A stretch of DNA of 64,000 bases from Bruticola sp004554425 (GTDB taxonomy: Bacteria > Vulcanimicrobiota > Xenobia > Xenobiales > Xenobiaceae): NCBI GenBank assembly GCA_958366945.1, contig CATXCY010000002.1, forward strand, positions 62,001 through 126,000. The letters are read 5' to 3'. The first letter of the stretch is position 1; every line of letters starts with the position of its first letter. The position numbers were made by a program, and so were the translations under genes. The notes beneath the pieces are model-generated. The model ran no database searches. It saw only the letters and a list, made by a program, of their open reading frames with translations, and had not been told where the DNA came from. Positions 24,925-33,363 of this stretch are shown piece after piece.

Positions 24925-26055
24925 ATGAGCAGCGCTTATGTGCCAGGATTAAAAGTTACCGATCATGCAGAATTAAAAATTGAGAGGCGCTTACCGCTTA
25001 AGGGCAGCGTTGTGGTAGCCAAAGGTGATACTGTTAGCTGGAATACGGTTGTGGCCAATACTTTTTTGCCGGGCAGCGTCGAGTTGGTTAATGCTGCGGC
25101 CAAACTGGGGATCTCTCCGGAAGAAGTGCCCCAAGCTATGCTTAAAAGTGAGGGCGACCAAGTATCTAAAGGTGAAACTTTGGCTCGCAGCAAGGGCTTT
25201 TGGGGGTTGTTTCGCTCCAATCTTGCTTCTCCTATTAGCGGCACAGTTGAATCTGTCTCCGAAGTTAGTGGCTTAATCGTTTTGCGGGCGCCTTCTGTAC
25301 CCGTCGAAATAAATGCTTATGTCGATGGTATAGTTGAAGATATCCTACCTGAAGAGGGAGTTATTATCAGAACTTCGGCTGTTTATATCCAAGGTATCTT
25401 TGGTATAGGCGGTGAGACAGCTGGAGAAATTTGCATTTTTACTGAAGATCCCGATGAAGAATTGCAAATCGAGCGTCTTAGTGAAGCTTATAAAGGCAAA
25501 ATTCTGGTCGGAGGAGCTTTAGTTACGGCCGATTTCTTGCGTAAAGCTGTGCAATATGGTGTGAAAGCTGTGGTAACTGGTGGCATTTCTGACGCCGATT
25601 TAGCCGATTTTTTGGGTTATGACTTAGGAGTAGCTATTACTGGCTCTGAAGATAAAGGCATTACCTTAATTGTTACTGAGGGCTTTGGCAAGATCGCAAT
25701 GGCTGAGCGCTCTTTCAATTTGCTCAAACGCTGTGTCGGCCGTTGGGCTTCCGTTTCCGGAGCTACTCAAATTCGAGCTGGAGTTATTCGTCCAGAAATA
25801 ATTATTGCTGATAATGTTGACTCTAAGCCCAGAGAAGAAAAATCCACTGCTGTCTCGTCTGGTTTACATATCGGTTCTAAAGTGCGTCTTATTCGCGAAC
25901 CTGATTTCGGAAAAATAGCTATAGTAGCTGAATTGCCTTCAGAAGCCGAGCTTATCCCCACTGGAGCTAAAGTTCGCGTAGCCAGAGTAAAATTGGACGA
26001 TGGCCGCTTGCTTTCTTTGCCCAGAGCTAATTTGGAAATAATTGAAGAAAGTTAA
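24925..26055 (+). CDS. GlmL-linked protein with lipoyl-like and KOW-like regions
   Basis: A 376-residue protein. Residues about 25-160 contain repeated glycine turns of the barrel-sandwich type (VVVAKGDTVSWNTVVAN, ASPISGTVESVSEVSGLIVL, VDGIVEDILPEEGVIIRTS) as in lipoyl/biotinyl or RnfC-type domains, but no EAMK biotin site is seen. Residues 170-280 form an alpha/beta region (ILVGGALVTADFLRKAV, VTGGISDADLADFLGYD). The end, HIGSKVRLIREPDFGKIAIV...LPRANLEII, resembles a KOW/SH3-like barrel. It starts 3 bases after the GlmL-type gene, so the two are surely co-made. I recognise no named family. A structural partner or adaptor of the ATPase is the likely role. Confidence 0.75.
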   Translation: MSSAYVPGLKVTDHAELKIERRLPLKGSVVVAKGDTVSWNTVVANTFLPGSVELVNAAAKLGISPEEVPQAMLKSEGDQVSKGETLARSKGFWGLFRSNLASPISGTVESVSEVSGLIVLRAPSVPVEINAYVDGIVEDILPEEGVIIRTSAVYIQGIFGIGGETAGEICIFTEDPDEELQIERLSEAYKGKILVGGALVTADFLRKAVQYGVKAVVTGGISDADLADFLGYDLGVAITGSEDKGITLIVTEGFGKIAMAERSFNLLKRCVGRWASVSGATQIRAGVIRPEIIIADNVDSKPREEKSTAVSSGLHIGSKVRLIREPDFGKIAIVAELPSEAELIPTGAKVRVARVKLDDGRLLSLPRANLEIIEES

Positions 26056-26154
26056 AATTAGCTCTATTTTTTTAATCTATTTTTTATCGATTCAGCAGGT
26101 ATACAACCAGTGGTGTGGGTATGTGAGAGCGAGATTTGTTGAGGTTTTAAGTCT

Positions 26155-28047
26155 GTGAACGCTAATTGTACAATAGAAAATACCCAAGATGCCAATATGG
26201 AAGCAGCTGAAATAGGAGCTGAATTTCCTATCAATCCGGAACTTTTGGAGTGGAAAAAAACAGCCGATATCAAAACTTTGCCCGAACTTATTCGGCGCAC
26301 TGTAGATGAATACGGAAGTTGCCCTTATTTGGGAGTCCGTGTCGGCAGTGAATATAAATTTAAAACTTACAACGAAATTTACCAAGAGATCGTCTTTTTT
26401 GCTTCGGCTTTATTGGGAGTTGGTTGTCAAGTAGGGGATAGAGTAGCCAACTTTTCGGCTAATTGTGTGGAATGGCCGGTTGTCGATTTTGGTTCTTCAC
26501 ATGTTGGATGTGTCCATGTGCCCATGTATGCCACTTTGAGCCAGAGTGAGTTTGCTTATATCGTTAAAGATTGTGGAGCTAAAGTTCTCTTTGTACTCAC
26601 CAAAGAACAGTTGCAAAAGGCTATAGCTTCTGAAGCTGATTTGCGGGATCTCAAGCATATTGTTGTTTCTTCAGCTATAGATTTAAGCGGTATTCAGAGC
26701 ACTAAGCAACTCTGGACTTGGCAAGATTTCCTCCGTTACGGTCGTGTACATTTAAGCCGCTACCAATCGCGTATAGAAGATATCGTAAGCTCCATAAAAA
26801 CTACCGATGTGGCCAGCATTATTTATACTTCGGGTACAACTGGTAATCCTAAAGGCGTTATGCTTATGCATGGCAACTTCTGTAGTCAGGTTGTCTCTTT
26901 AAAAAAGGTAGTAGGTATCAATCATGAAGATGTACACCTCTCTTTCTTGCCTGTAGCTCACGTCTTTGAGCGCATTTTCTTCTACTTGAATACTTATGTC
27001 GGCGCTTCACTTGGTTTTGCTCAGAGTTTAATTACTGTTTTGCAAGATATGCAAGTTTTGCGTCCGACTACTTTTACTAGTGTGCCGGCTTTATATATTA
27101 AAATTCATGATCGGGCCGTCTCCCATATGACCGGTTTTAAGAGCAAACCTTTTAAGTGGGCTATGAAAGTAGGGCGCTCTTACAATGCCAACAAACGTTT
27201 AGGCAAGGTAGACCGAGCCGGTCGTATTATTCATGCTATTACTCGCAAGATGCTTTTCAGCGATTTGTTCAAAAAATTTGGCGGCCGCATTCGCCTTTTT
27301 GTCTCTGGTGGAGCTCCTTTGCCTGCGGATGTGTGTGAATTTTTCCTTGATTTAGGCTTTACTATGCGTGAAGGCTATGGCTTAACTGAAACTGCTCCGG
27401 TTATATGCATAAATAGCGCTGACGATATTTGCCCTGGCTCGGTGGGCCCGGCTGTGCCTTTCAGCTCTTTAAAAATCGCCGAAGATGGAGAAATTCTCAC
27501 TAAAGGCCCGAACGTTATGCGTGGCTATTTCAAAAATTTGGAAGCAACTAAAGAAGTTATTGATTCGGAGGGGTGGTTCCATACTGGTGACGTGGGCTAT
27601 ATTGAAGACTCCAAGCTTTTTATTACCGATCGTAAGAAGAATCTTTTGGTACTTTCCAATGGTAAAAATGTTGCCCCCAGCCAGATTGAAGCTTCTATTC
27701 TGAAGAGTGAGTGGATCAACTCAGTAGTTTTAGTCGGCAACAACCGCAGTTGCGTTGGCGCTATCGTAGTGCCCAATTTTGAAAAATTACGCTCTTTCTG
27801 CGATAGCAAAAAGATTAGTGCTGAAAATAATAGCGATATGGTAGCTCATTCTGCTGTCCAGGAACTAATTTGTAACGAAATAAATGAAGCTTGTGCTTCT
27901 TTCTCCCCTTACGAGAAAGTAAAACGCTTCTTTATTTCGCCTCGAGAGTTCTCTTTTTCTATGGGTGAGCTGACGCCTACTCAGAAAGTCAAGCGCTGTG
28001 AGGTAGAGAAAAACTTTAGCGCTGAAGTTGAAAAGATGTTCGGCTAG
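26155..28047 (+). CDS. Long-chain acyl-CoA synthetase (AMP-forming)
   Basis: A 630-residue ANL-superfamily enzyme, predicted to activate a fatty acid with ATP and join it to CoA at the inner membrane face. Motifs: P-loop YTSGTTGNPKGV near 223, HVFERIFFYL near 265 typical of the long-chain group, GYGLTETAP near 408, GWFHTGDVG near 472 and DRKKNLLVLSNGKNVAP near 491, followed by the C-terminal lid domain with TPTQKVKRCEV. GTG start, with gaggt 9 bases upstream; ATG 26197 is an alternative. It comes 99 bases after the GlmL-linked gene on the same strand and may belong to that operon. Confidence 0.9.
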   Translation: MNANCTIENTQDANMEAAEIGAEFPINPELLEWKKTADIKTLPELIRRTVDEYGSCPYLGVRVGSEYKFKTYNEIYQEIVFFASALLGVGCQVGDRVANFSANCVEWPVVDFGSSHVGCVHVPMYATLSQSEFAYIVKDCGAKVLFVLTKEQLQKAIASEADLRDLKHIVVSSAIDLSGIQSTKQLWTWQDFLRYGRVHLSRYQSRIEDIVSSIKTTDVASIIYTSGTTGNPKGVMLMHGNFCSQVVSLKKVVGINHEDVHLSFLPVAHVFERIFFYLNTYVGASLGFAQSLITVLQDMQVLRPTTFTSVPALYIKIHDRAVSHMTGFKSKPFKWAMKVGRSYNANKRLGKVDRAGRIIHAITRKMLFSDLFKKFGGRIRLFVSGGAPLPADVCEFFLDLGFTMREGYGLTETAPVICINSADDICPGSVGPAVPFSSLKIAEDGEILTKGPNVMRGYFKNLEATKEVIDSEGWFHTGDVGYIEDSKLFITDRKKNLLVLSNGKNVAPSQIEASILKSEWINSVVLVGNNRSCVGAIVVPNFEKLRSFCDSKKISAENNSDMVAHSAVQELICNEINEACASFSPYEKVKRFFISPREFSFSMGELTPTQKVKRCEVEKNFSAEVEKMFG

Positions 28048-28067
28048 ATTCTCTTTGGGCTAGCGAT

Positions 28068-28116
28068 ATAATAAAGGCCGAGCTGCTTCTATAAAAAGTA
28101 GTCCGGCCTTTATTAT
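28068..28116. terminator. Strong bidirectional terminator
   Basis: A perfect 13-bp stem (28068-28080 with 28104-28116) has A-rich and T-rich ends, so both the acyl-CoA synthetase transcript and the convergent ABC-permease transcript can stop here. Confidence 0.85.
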
Positions 28117-28133
28117 TCTATTGTTAGATTATA

Positions 28134-28985
28134 TTAGCTTTTTACAGCTCCGGCAGTTATGCCTTTTATAAAATGTTTTTGTATAGCTAAGAAGAGTAAA
28201 ATTAGAGGCAAAGTCGCTGCTACTGAGCCTGCGGCTACTACGCGAAAATCACTATCGAAGCTGGAAGATAAATAGGCTAAGCCTACGCTTAAGGGATAAT
28301 GTGAATCAGACTTTAAAACAACCAGCGGCCAGAGAAAGGCATTCCAATTAGCAGTGAAAGCAAATAAAGCTACGGTAGCTTGAGTAGGTAAAGTAAGGGG
28401 CAAACAGACATGGCGGAATATTTCCCATTCATTGCAACCATCTAAGCGAGCAGCATCTTCCAACTCTTGAGGAATACTTAGAAAGGCCTGGCGACATAGT
28501 AATATTGCAAAGACACTGACAGCGCCTGGCAAGATTACTCCAGCCATAGTATCGTACAAGCCTAGGCTTCTTATGGTAGCAAAATTGATAATAATGTTAG
28601 CCTGACTTGGTAGAGCCAAAGTAGCCATTAAAATAAAGACGACTAAGCCTTTGCCCTTAAATTGAAAACGGGCTAGTGGATAGGCGGCCAGAGCGGATAA
28701 GCTTACTTCTAAAATTACTCCAAAGGCACAATAAACTAACGTGTTGAAAAAAAAACGCAACATGGGAAGCTGATCTTGAGCCCCAAGGAGGCGTTGGTAA
28801 TATTCGCCTGTCCATATTTGTGGCCAAAGAACATTCCAACCAGAACCGTAAACTCCGTCTGCGCGGCAAGAAGTGACGAAGAGCCACCAAAAGGGAGCTA
28901 GAGCAGCTCCTAAGAGAAGTAAAATAAAAATAAGCTTTAAAGCTTGGCTTGATGATTTGATAATTTTGGATAAAAGAAAGTTCAC
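28134..28985 (-). CDS. ABC-type sugar transporter permease (MalG/UgpE type), without partners
   Basis: A 283-residue inner-membrane permease of the carbohydrate ABC family with six helices, and the EAA loop that contacts the ATPase (EDAARLDGCNEWEIFRHVCLPL region, conserved EDAA...DG). LALPSQANIIINF and WNAFLWPLVVL are typical of this group. The start is taken as GTG 28985: AAGGA overlaps the Fur stop codon 4 bases before it, and the first helix follows soon after. Starting at 29069 would give a 77-base overlap with fur. No binding protein, second permease or ATPase gene lies nearby, so the rest of the transporter must be elsewhere. Substrate unknown. Confidence 0.85.
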   Translation of the reverse strand: MNFLLSKIIKSSSQALKLIFILLLLGAALAPFWWLFVTSCRADGVYGSGWNVLWPQIWTGEYYQRLLGAQDQLPMLRFFFNTLVYCAFGVILEVSLSALAAYPLARFQFKGKGLVVFILMATLALPSQANIIINFATIRSLGLYDTMAGVILPGAVSVFAILLCRQAFLSIPQELEDAARLDGCNEWEIFRHVCLPLTLPTQATVALFAFTANWNAFLWPLVVLKSDSHYPLSVGLAYLSSSFDSDFRVVAAGSVAATLPLILLFLAIQKHFIKGITAGAVKS

Positions 28986-28992
28986 GTTGTCC

Positions 28993-29424
28993 TTAGTGGT
29001 GGCAGCATTCCGTTTTGGGGTAAGTCGCTTTCTTCTTGCTTCCTCGGTTACACTCGGCGCAAGTTCCATATAAAAAGACTACATGCTCATCAACGATAAA
29101 ATCGCTGGGAATATTATGTATATCTGCCCCTATGCAGCAGTCTATTTCGTAAACTTTACCACAATTTTTGCAATGAAAATGGTGATGGTGATGCTTGCCA
29201 GCAATTTCATAACAAGCGCTTTTGCCCGGAATTTCTACGGCTTTAAAAATGCCGTCTTCAGTGAAAAATTTTACACTGCGATAAACAGTGGCTATGCCTA
29301 AGTTCGGTAACAAACGTTGTGAAGCGGTCAAGATCTCTTGAGGAGATAGAGGACGATCGGCCTCTTTTACCACTTGGCGGATGATGTTTCTTTGTTGTGT
29401 TCCGCGTCTGACGACTTTACTCAC
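28993..29424 (-). CDS. Fur-family metal-responsive transcription regulator
   Basis: A 143-residue Fur/Zur/PerR-type repressor. The winged helix covers about residues 1-80 (ILTASQRLLPNLGIATVYRSVKFFTEDGIF). The metal-sensing half starts with KHHHHHFHCKNCGKVYEID, holds CxxC pairs at CKNC and CAEC (structural zinc), and has DIHNIPSDF. A CCHH ending adds potential ligands. GTG start with AGAGG 6 bases before. Which metal it senses cannot be told. It is followed within 7 bases by the ABC permease gene, whose ribosome site overlaps the fur stop, so both are co-translated. Confidence 0.9.
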   Translation of the reverse strand: MSKVVRRGTQQRNIIRQVVKEADRPLSPQEILTASQRLLPNLGIATVYRSVKFFTEDGIFKAVEIPGKSACYEIAGKHHHHHFHCKNCGKVYEIDCCIGADIHNIPSDFIVDEHVVFLYGTCAECNRGSKKKATYPKTECCHH

Positions 29425-29499
29425 ACTAAACCTCTTTTGCTGGCAGTTGCTTATGTGAATTATTAGGCAATTGCTCTCTAAATGTAACCCACAAACAAG

Positions 29500-29538
29500 A
29501 GCGGGGGCTGTTTCATTTATTGAAAGCTAGCTCCCGCT
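29500..29538 (-). terminator. Hairpin downstream of the IPT-domain gene
   Basis: A 10-bp stem (agcgggggct with agctcccgct, one G-T) with a weak T-rich flank on each side lies between the end of the secreted IPT protein gene and the fur start. It probably ends the former. Confidence 0.55.
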
Positions 29539-29595
29539 TTGTCTATTTGCTTTTATTATATATATTCAAGCATAACTCTGGTTGTTCCTTATCTA

Positions 29596-31665
29596 CTAAG
29601 GATGAGAGAAAATAAAAGTCTGATCATCGGAAGTAAACTTTTTACTCCATTTTCCGGTGATTTCGCGAGCTCTCTTTCCTCTGCTTTTCCAGGTGATAGT
29701 TATGTTGTAGGTCTCGTCAAGATTGGCTTCGTCACAGCGCAGTTCTGTGTAATTGTCGCCGTTGTCGTCCCACCAAGTATTTTGCCAGTGCTTACTGAGG
29801 TTGCCATCTTGAGTAACTTCAATTTTAGAAATGTACAGGCGGCGATCTCTAGGGCCAACACGCAAACTTTCGGCTTTAACGGTAAAATTGCCAGTTTTGA
29901 CAGCTTCTTCACCATCGACAGTTTGATCTTTGGGAAGTTTTTTCAGTTCTACTTTTACTCTTTTAGTTTGTCCGTCATTGATCGCAATTTTGCCACGACC
30001 GACCTTATAGCCAGACTTAGAGACAGAAATGCGTACTAAACGATCAGGAGGAACGTTTCTAATGATAAAAGCTCCACTCTGGTCGGTTAAACCACGCTGA
30101 CCACTGCTTAAAGCCACTCTAGCTCCTTTGATCGGTCGCCCTTGATAAGAGACTACTTCGCCTACTAAGGTGGCATTGCCGCTTATACTGGAAGCGCCGG
30201 GCAGTAAATAAGAAGCGTCATCATCTGAGGCTGCTTCTCGCAACTTGCTCTGAATTTGACTTTGCTTTTCGTAGTAGTTTGCATTATTTTTTTGTTGTTC
30301 GGCTTCCAGGGCTGCATCATCTGGAGAAACGGCCTTTACTGCCTTAGCTTGTGGAGCAGATTCGCTCTTGGAGCTTGTATTAGCTTTGCTAAGGTCTATG
30401 TTATTTAAGTCGTATTCTACGTTGGCGATCTCTTTATCGATAGAGCTTAATTTATTGACAGAAGCCGAACTGGCAGATTTGGAAACGGAGCTTTTGGCTG
30501 CTGTCTGTTGCGCAGCGGCTTTAGGAGCGGTAGTTGCAGACTTAGTAGCAGACTGAGTAGCGGGCTTAACGCCGACGTATGCTTTGGAGGTTGATGGCTT
30601 AGCGGATACAGCTTTGCCTGTTGTGCCTGTTTTGACAGTCGAGGTGGCCGCTTTGGCCAAGTTGGTTTTGTGGGAGGAAATGGCTACTAAATTGGCTGTA
30701 CTCGGACGGCCGTTGACGCTGACTCGCAAGGAGCCGGAAGGTATGCCTTGAGCCATTTTAAATTTTATATAGTTGGGCTGCCAATCTAAAATACTGCTAT
30801 TAGGCAAAGCCATACCGGCAATAGAAACGGTGCCAGTTTCTCGGCTGCCTAAGCGGCTGCCTTTTACGAAGACAGTATCGCCCACAGCTGGACTGGCTGG
30901 GGATACTTGAGCTACTTCAGGAAAAGCTTGTACTGGTAAATCGATATTCCAATTTAAGCGTAAAGGCTCGCGACAATATAAAGCAAAAATTTGGCCTGGA
31001 GCCACTAGACTATTTAAGCTTTTGCCCGCTTTTGTCCAGCGGCCGTTGACGAAGGTATTGCTATCTGGAGAAATCCAAGTTCGCTGTGGCCAACTGGCTC
31101 TCTCTTTAAGATCGGCAGGTACAATAGTTTGGCCACTCATATTAGTAAGAGTGACTGCAGGGGTGTCAATCGCTTTCATACTTGGCAAGCCAACCAAGTT
31201 CCAACCTGGTTGCAAACTGGTAGCAATAGGTTGCTGAGATAGTTGCTTTTTGCTTGTAAAGTAAATCTTACAAGGCGAATCAGAATACGTTATGTAAGCT
31301 AAGCCTGGCTCTAAGCTTTGAGGATTATTTACGGGATCGATAGGTATGTAAGAATTGCGGCTCATTTTATAGAGCATACGCTTTAGGCCCCAGACCGATT
31401 CAACTTGGCTGACGGGGAAAGAAACTATTTGCCAACCGGCTACAGCACTTATGGAGCTGGCTTTGCCAATAACAGGAGGAACGGTTTGGGCTGAATAGGT
31501 GATAACTGGAGGGGGAGCTGCAGGCAAAGGAGGAGGAGCCTCTTGGCCTACAGTTTGGGCCGACACTTTAGAGCTGAATAGGCAGCTTAAGAACAATACC
31601 GCTAAAAGTATTCCTAGGCAACGGCTTTGCGGTTGAGGCCGATTGCTTGGCATCTTTCTTTTCAC
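29596..31665 (-). CDS. Secreted protein with IPT/TIG-like and carboxypeptidase-regulatory-like domains
   Basis: A 689-residue exported protein. A signal peptide occupies about residues 1-36 (GILLAVLFLSCLFSSKVSAQ). Then come a Pro-rich linker, a globular region to about 245, an IPT/TIG-like domain (VSPASPAVGDTVFVKGSRLG, IPSGSLRVSVNGRPS) at about 250-325, a Ser/Ala/Thr/Lys linker to about 490, and a carboxypeptidase-regulatory-like domain (GEVVSYQGRPIKGARVALSSGQRGLTDQSGAF) at about 500-570. The last 110 residues are beta-rich. It is likely periplasmic or surface-bound, possibly binding sugars or cell-wall polymers. GTG start 31665, or ATG 31653. The linker may be cleavable or flexible. No enzyme motif is seen. 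Confidence 0.75.
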   Translation of the reverse strand: MKRKMPSNRPQPQSRCLGILLAVLFLSCLFSSKVSAQTVGQEAPPPLPAAPPPVITYSAQTVPPVIGKASSISAVAGWQIVSFPVSQVESVWGLKRMLYKMSRNSYIPIDPVNNPQSLEPGLAYITYSDSPCKIYFTSKKQLSQQPIATSLQPGWNLVGLPSMKAIDTPAVTLTNMSGQTIVPADLKERASWPQRTWISPDSNTFVNGRWTKAGKSLNSLVAPGQIFALYCREPLRLNWNIDLPVQAFPEVAQVSPASPAVGDTVFVKGSRLGSRETGTVSIAGMALPNSSILDWQPNYIKFKMAQGIPSGSLRVSVNGRPSTANLVAISSHKTNLAKAATSTVKTGTTGKAVSAKPSTSKAYVGVKPATQSATKSATTAPKAAAQQTAAKSSVSKSASSASVNKLSSIDKEIANVEYDLNNIDLSKANTSSKSESAPQAKAVKAVSPDDAALEAEQQKNNANYYEKQSQIQSKLREAASDDDASYLLPGASSISGNATLVGEVVSYQGRPIKGARVALSSGQRGLTDQSGAFIIRNVPPDRLVRISVSKSGYKVGRGKIAINDGQTKRVKVELKKLPKDQTVDGEEAVKTGNFTVKAESLRVGPRDRRLYISKIEVTQDGNLSKHWQNTWWDDNGDNYTELRCDEANLDETYNITITWKSRGKRAREITGKWSKKFTSDDQTFIFSHP

Positions 31666-31834
31666 AGAATTATTTTATCTCCCAATTGTTTGAAGAGGCT
31701 CGGAGCTTGCATACTTCATAGAAACAGCGTCGCTTGAGGTCGACTGATTCTGTTTTCGAACCGCTTATTTACCATAAAGTTTAGCAACAATCTTCTGTTT
31801 CTGAAAGTGTGTAAACTGTTTTTGGCTGGGTATT

Positions 31835-33022
31835 TTATAAAGGCAAATTTTCTAAATAGATCTTTTGACTAATTTGTGGATCTTTTTCTAAAACATGGCT
31901 CGAATTTAGTAAGGCTTGAGTAAGATCGCTAAGTTTAAGTGTGTCTGTTTTAGGTAAAAAACAGAGCGAATTGGCAAAATGACGTCCTAAAGTATGGCAA
32001 GCTAAAGCTAAAGCTTGGTATTGCTCCGGACTAACTGGTAAAGAGCTAGAAACTAACTCTTGCTCAATTTCAGGCGGAATAGGTTGAGCTTGGCGCAATT
32101 CACTGTTGCTTTCTTGCTGATAAAATTCTTCCCAAGCGAGCAAACAACAATAAAAAGCTTGAGTGAATTTTTGGCTATATTGGTGAGGAGTTTGGGAAAC
32201 TTCCTTGCTAGAACCAGCACTTTGGCTTAAGTCTCTGATTGGATAATTGTTGGAGCTGGGGCCCAAATTTTCTCCTATAGCTGTTAGTTTATTGGAAGAA
32301 AGGCCTAAAGCTCTTTGGCGCAAGATGTCCCATACCACTTGCGGCTCGTGCCACGCGGCCAATAATGAGCAACAATCGGCGAAAGCTTCATGGACGGCGG
32401 CGGTTTCAAAGTCTTGATAGTTGTAATGATGTCGACTGTCTAAAATGGCATGACCAGTTTCGTGGCTGATTGCATCGGGATGTATATATTCGGCGTTGTG
32501 GCTCAGCCCGATACACTTAAATGGAGCTTGTTGGTAAAAAGGCAAGTTGCTTTGTACTTGAGGATGGCCTATGACAATTGGTAAAGGCCCGTTGCTTAAA
32601 GCGAAGTCCCGTCCCAAATCGGCTGAAAAGGAGTTTAGCGTCTTTTGCGCCGTTTGTATGGCTTGCAAATGCTGCCCCGAGCATTTGAGCGAATTTGCTT
32701 CAATTTGAGGCAAAATTTCCTCTAAATTGCGCTCGGGGCCATAGTGCCACACCTCAAAATCTTGGCTGCGTGCTACTACAGGCACACGCCAATGCTCGTA
32801 AAATGAACGCCATTCCGGCCCTTGCTGCGGCGGCAATTGATCGGCTTGGGAGGTAACGGCAGATATTTCACTTTTGTCTTGAGGCTGTGCGCTTAAAACT
32901 TCCAAACTTTCAGCCAATTCAGTAGGGACAGCTCGGTTGGGAGCTGCGTGAGTGCGGCAATTTAAGCTGAAGCCATTTAAAGGACGATAAGTTAGGCTAT
33001 CAATTGCCGCATATTGGTACAT
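31835..33022 (-). CDS. Zinc metallopeptidase-like protein (HExxH, M4/M36-like)
   Basis: A 395-residue protein with zinc-binding HETGHAILD near residue 188 and a downstream VHEAFADCC near 212, whose Glu fits the third ligand of gluzincins such as thermolysin/fungalysin (NExxSD type). The first 75 residues are Gln/Pro/Ser-rich, and no signal peptide is visible, so it would act in the cytoplasm or be exported by another route, unlike M4 and M36 enzymes. GLSHNAEYIHPDAISHETGH places the active site as in that group. The peptidase call is well supported by motif; subfamily and substrate are not. Confidence 0.7.
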   Translation of the reverse strand: MYQYAAIDSLTYRPLNGFSLNCRTHAAPNRAVPTELAESLEVLSAQPQDKSEISAVTSQADQLPPQQGPEWRSFYEHWRVPVVARSQDFEVWHYGPERNLEEILPQIEANSLKCSGQHLQAIQTAQKTLNSFSADLGRDFALSNGPLPIVIGHPQVQSNLPFYQQAPFKCIGLSHNAEYIHPDAISHETGHAILDSRHHYNYQDFETAAVHEAFADCCSLLAAWHEPQVVWDILRQRALGLSSNKLTAIGENLGPSSNNYPIRDLSQSAGSSKEVSQTPHQYSQKFTQAFYCCLLAWEEFYQQESNSELRQAQPIPPEIEQELVSSSLPVSPEQYQALALACHTLGRHFANSLCFLPKTDTLKLSDLTQALLNSSHVLEKDPQISQKIYLENLPL

Positions 33023-33122
33023 GTCAGTCGGCCCTTTCCTTTACTCGTACTTAGGCCGACAGCTTTGGTTCGGGGAGATGTCAGCCTTTGTACTCAGAGT
33101 ATGGCAGACAAAAGTGAAAAAA

Positions 33123-33146
33123 ATTATATCGTACTATTAAGTACTG
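33123..33146 (-). promoter_or_regulatory. Possible promoter with inverted-repeat operator for the metallopeptidase gene
   Basis: On the minus strand a perfect TATAAT (33128-33123) lies about 100 bases upstream of the gene start. A perfect inverted repeat, gtact-atta-agtac (33131-33144), fills the spacer where a repressor could block polymerase. The -35 region is poor, so an activator or weak promoter is possible. Confidence 0.35.
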
Positions 33147-33283
33147 ATTGCCGCCGTTTGACAAAAATGTAAATATGTCAGTTTGTGTTGGGCGTTCATT
33201 TTTCGCTGCCCGCAAGGCGGCTTAGGGCGGCTGAGAAATTTTGTGCTTTAGCTATAAGCCGGATAAGAAAAATCCCGGCGCAC

Positions 33284-33328
33284 TAAAATAAAAAAGCCGC
33301 TCCGACTTCCAATCTGGTCGGAGCGGCT
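33284..33328 (-). terminator. Terminator of the tandem-AHSA1 gene
   Basis: A perfect 12-bp G/C-rich stem (agccgctccgac 33295-33306 with gtcggagcggct 33317-33328) is followed on the minus strand by tttttattttag. Confidence 0.85.
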
Positions 33329-33363
33329 CGTTAACGGATAACATTTGTGGCTTGACGAGAAAC

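Larger units (their letters stand above)
33023..33363. other. 341-bp non-coding gap
   Basis: No convincing gene is present. It contains the putative promoter of the metallopeptidase gene (near 33123-33144), a small G/C-rich hairpin (gccgg 33258-33262 with ccggc 33275-33279), and the terminator of the AHSA1-like gene (33284-33328). A TTGACA at 33158-33163 on the plus strand has no matching -10 box. Confidence 0.6.

Noticed and set aside
29539..30039. Plus-strand 166-residue frame opposite the IPT-domain gene
   Set aside because: It is antisense to a well-supported secreted protein and has no domain or ribosome site.
31750..31760. ttcgaac as a tRNA T-arm
   Set aside because: No acceptor, D or anticodon arm can be drawn around it.
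33158..33186. TTGACA on the plus strand as a promoter
   Set aside because: No -10 box occurs at 16-18 bases, and no plus-strand gene follows until 34705.
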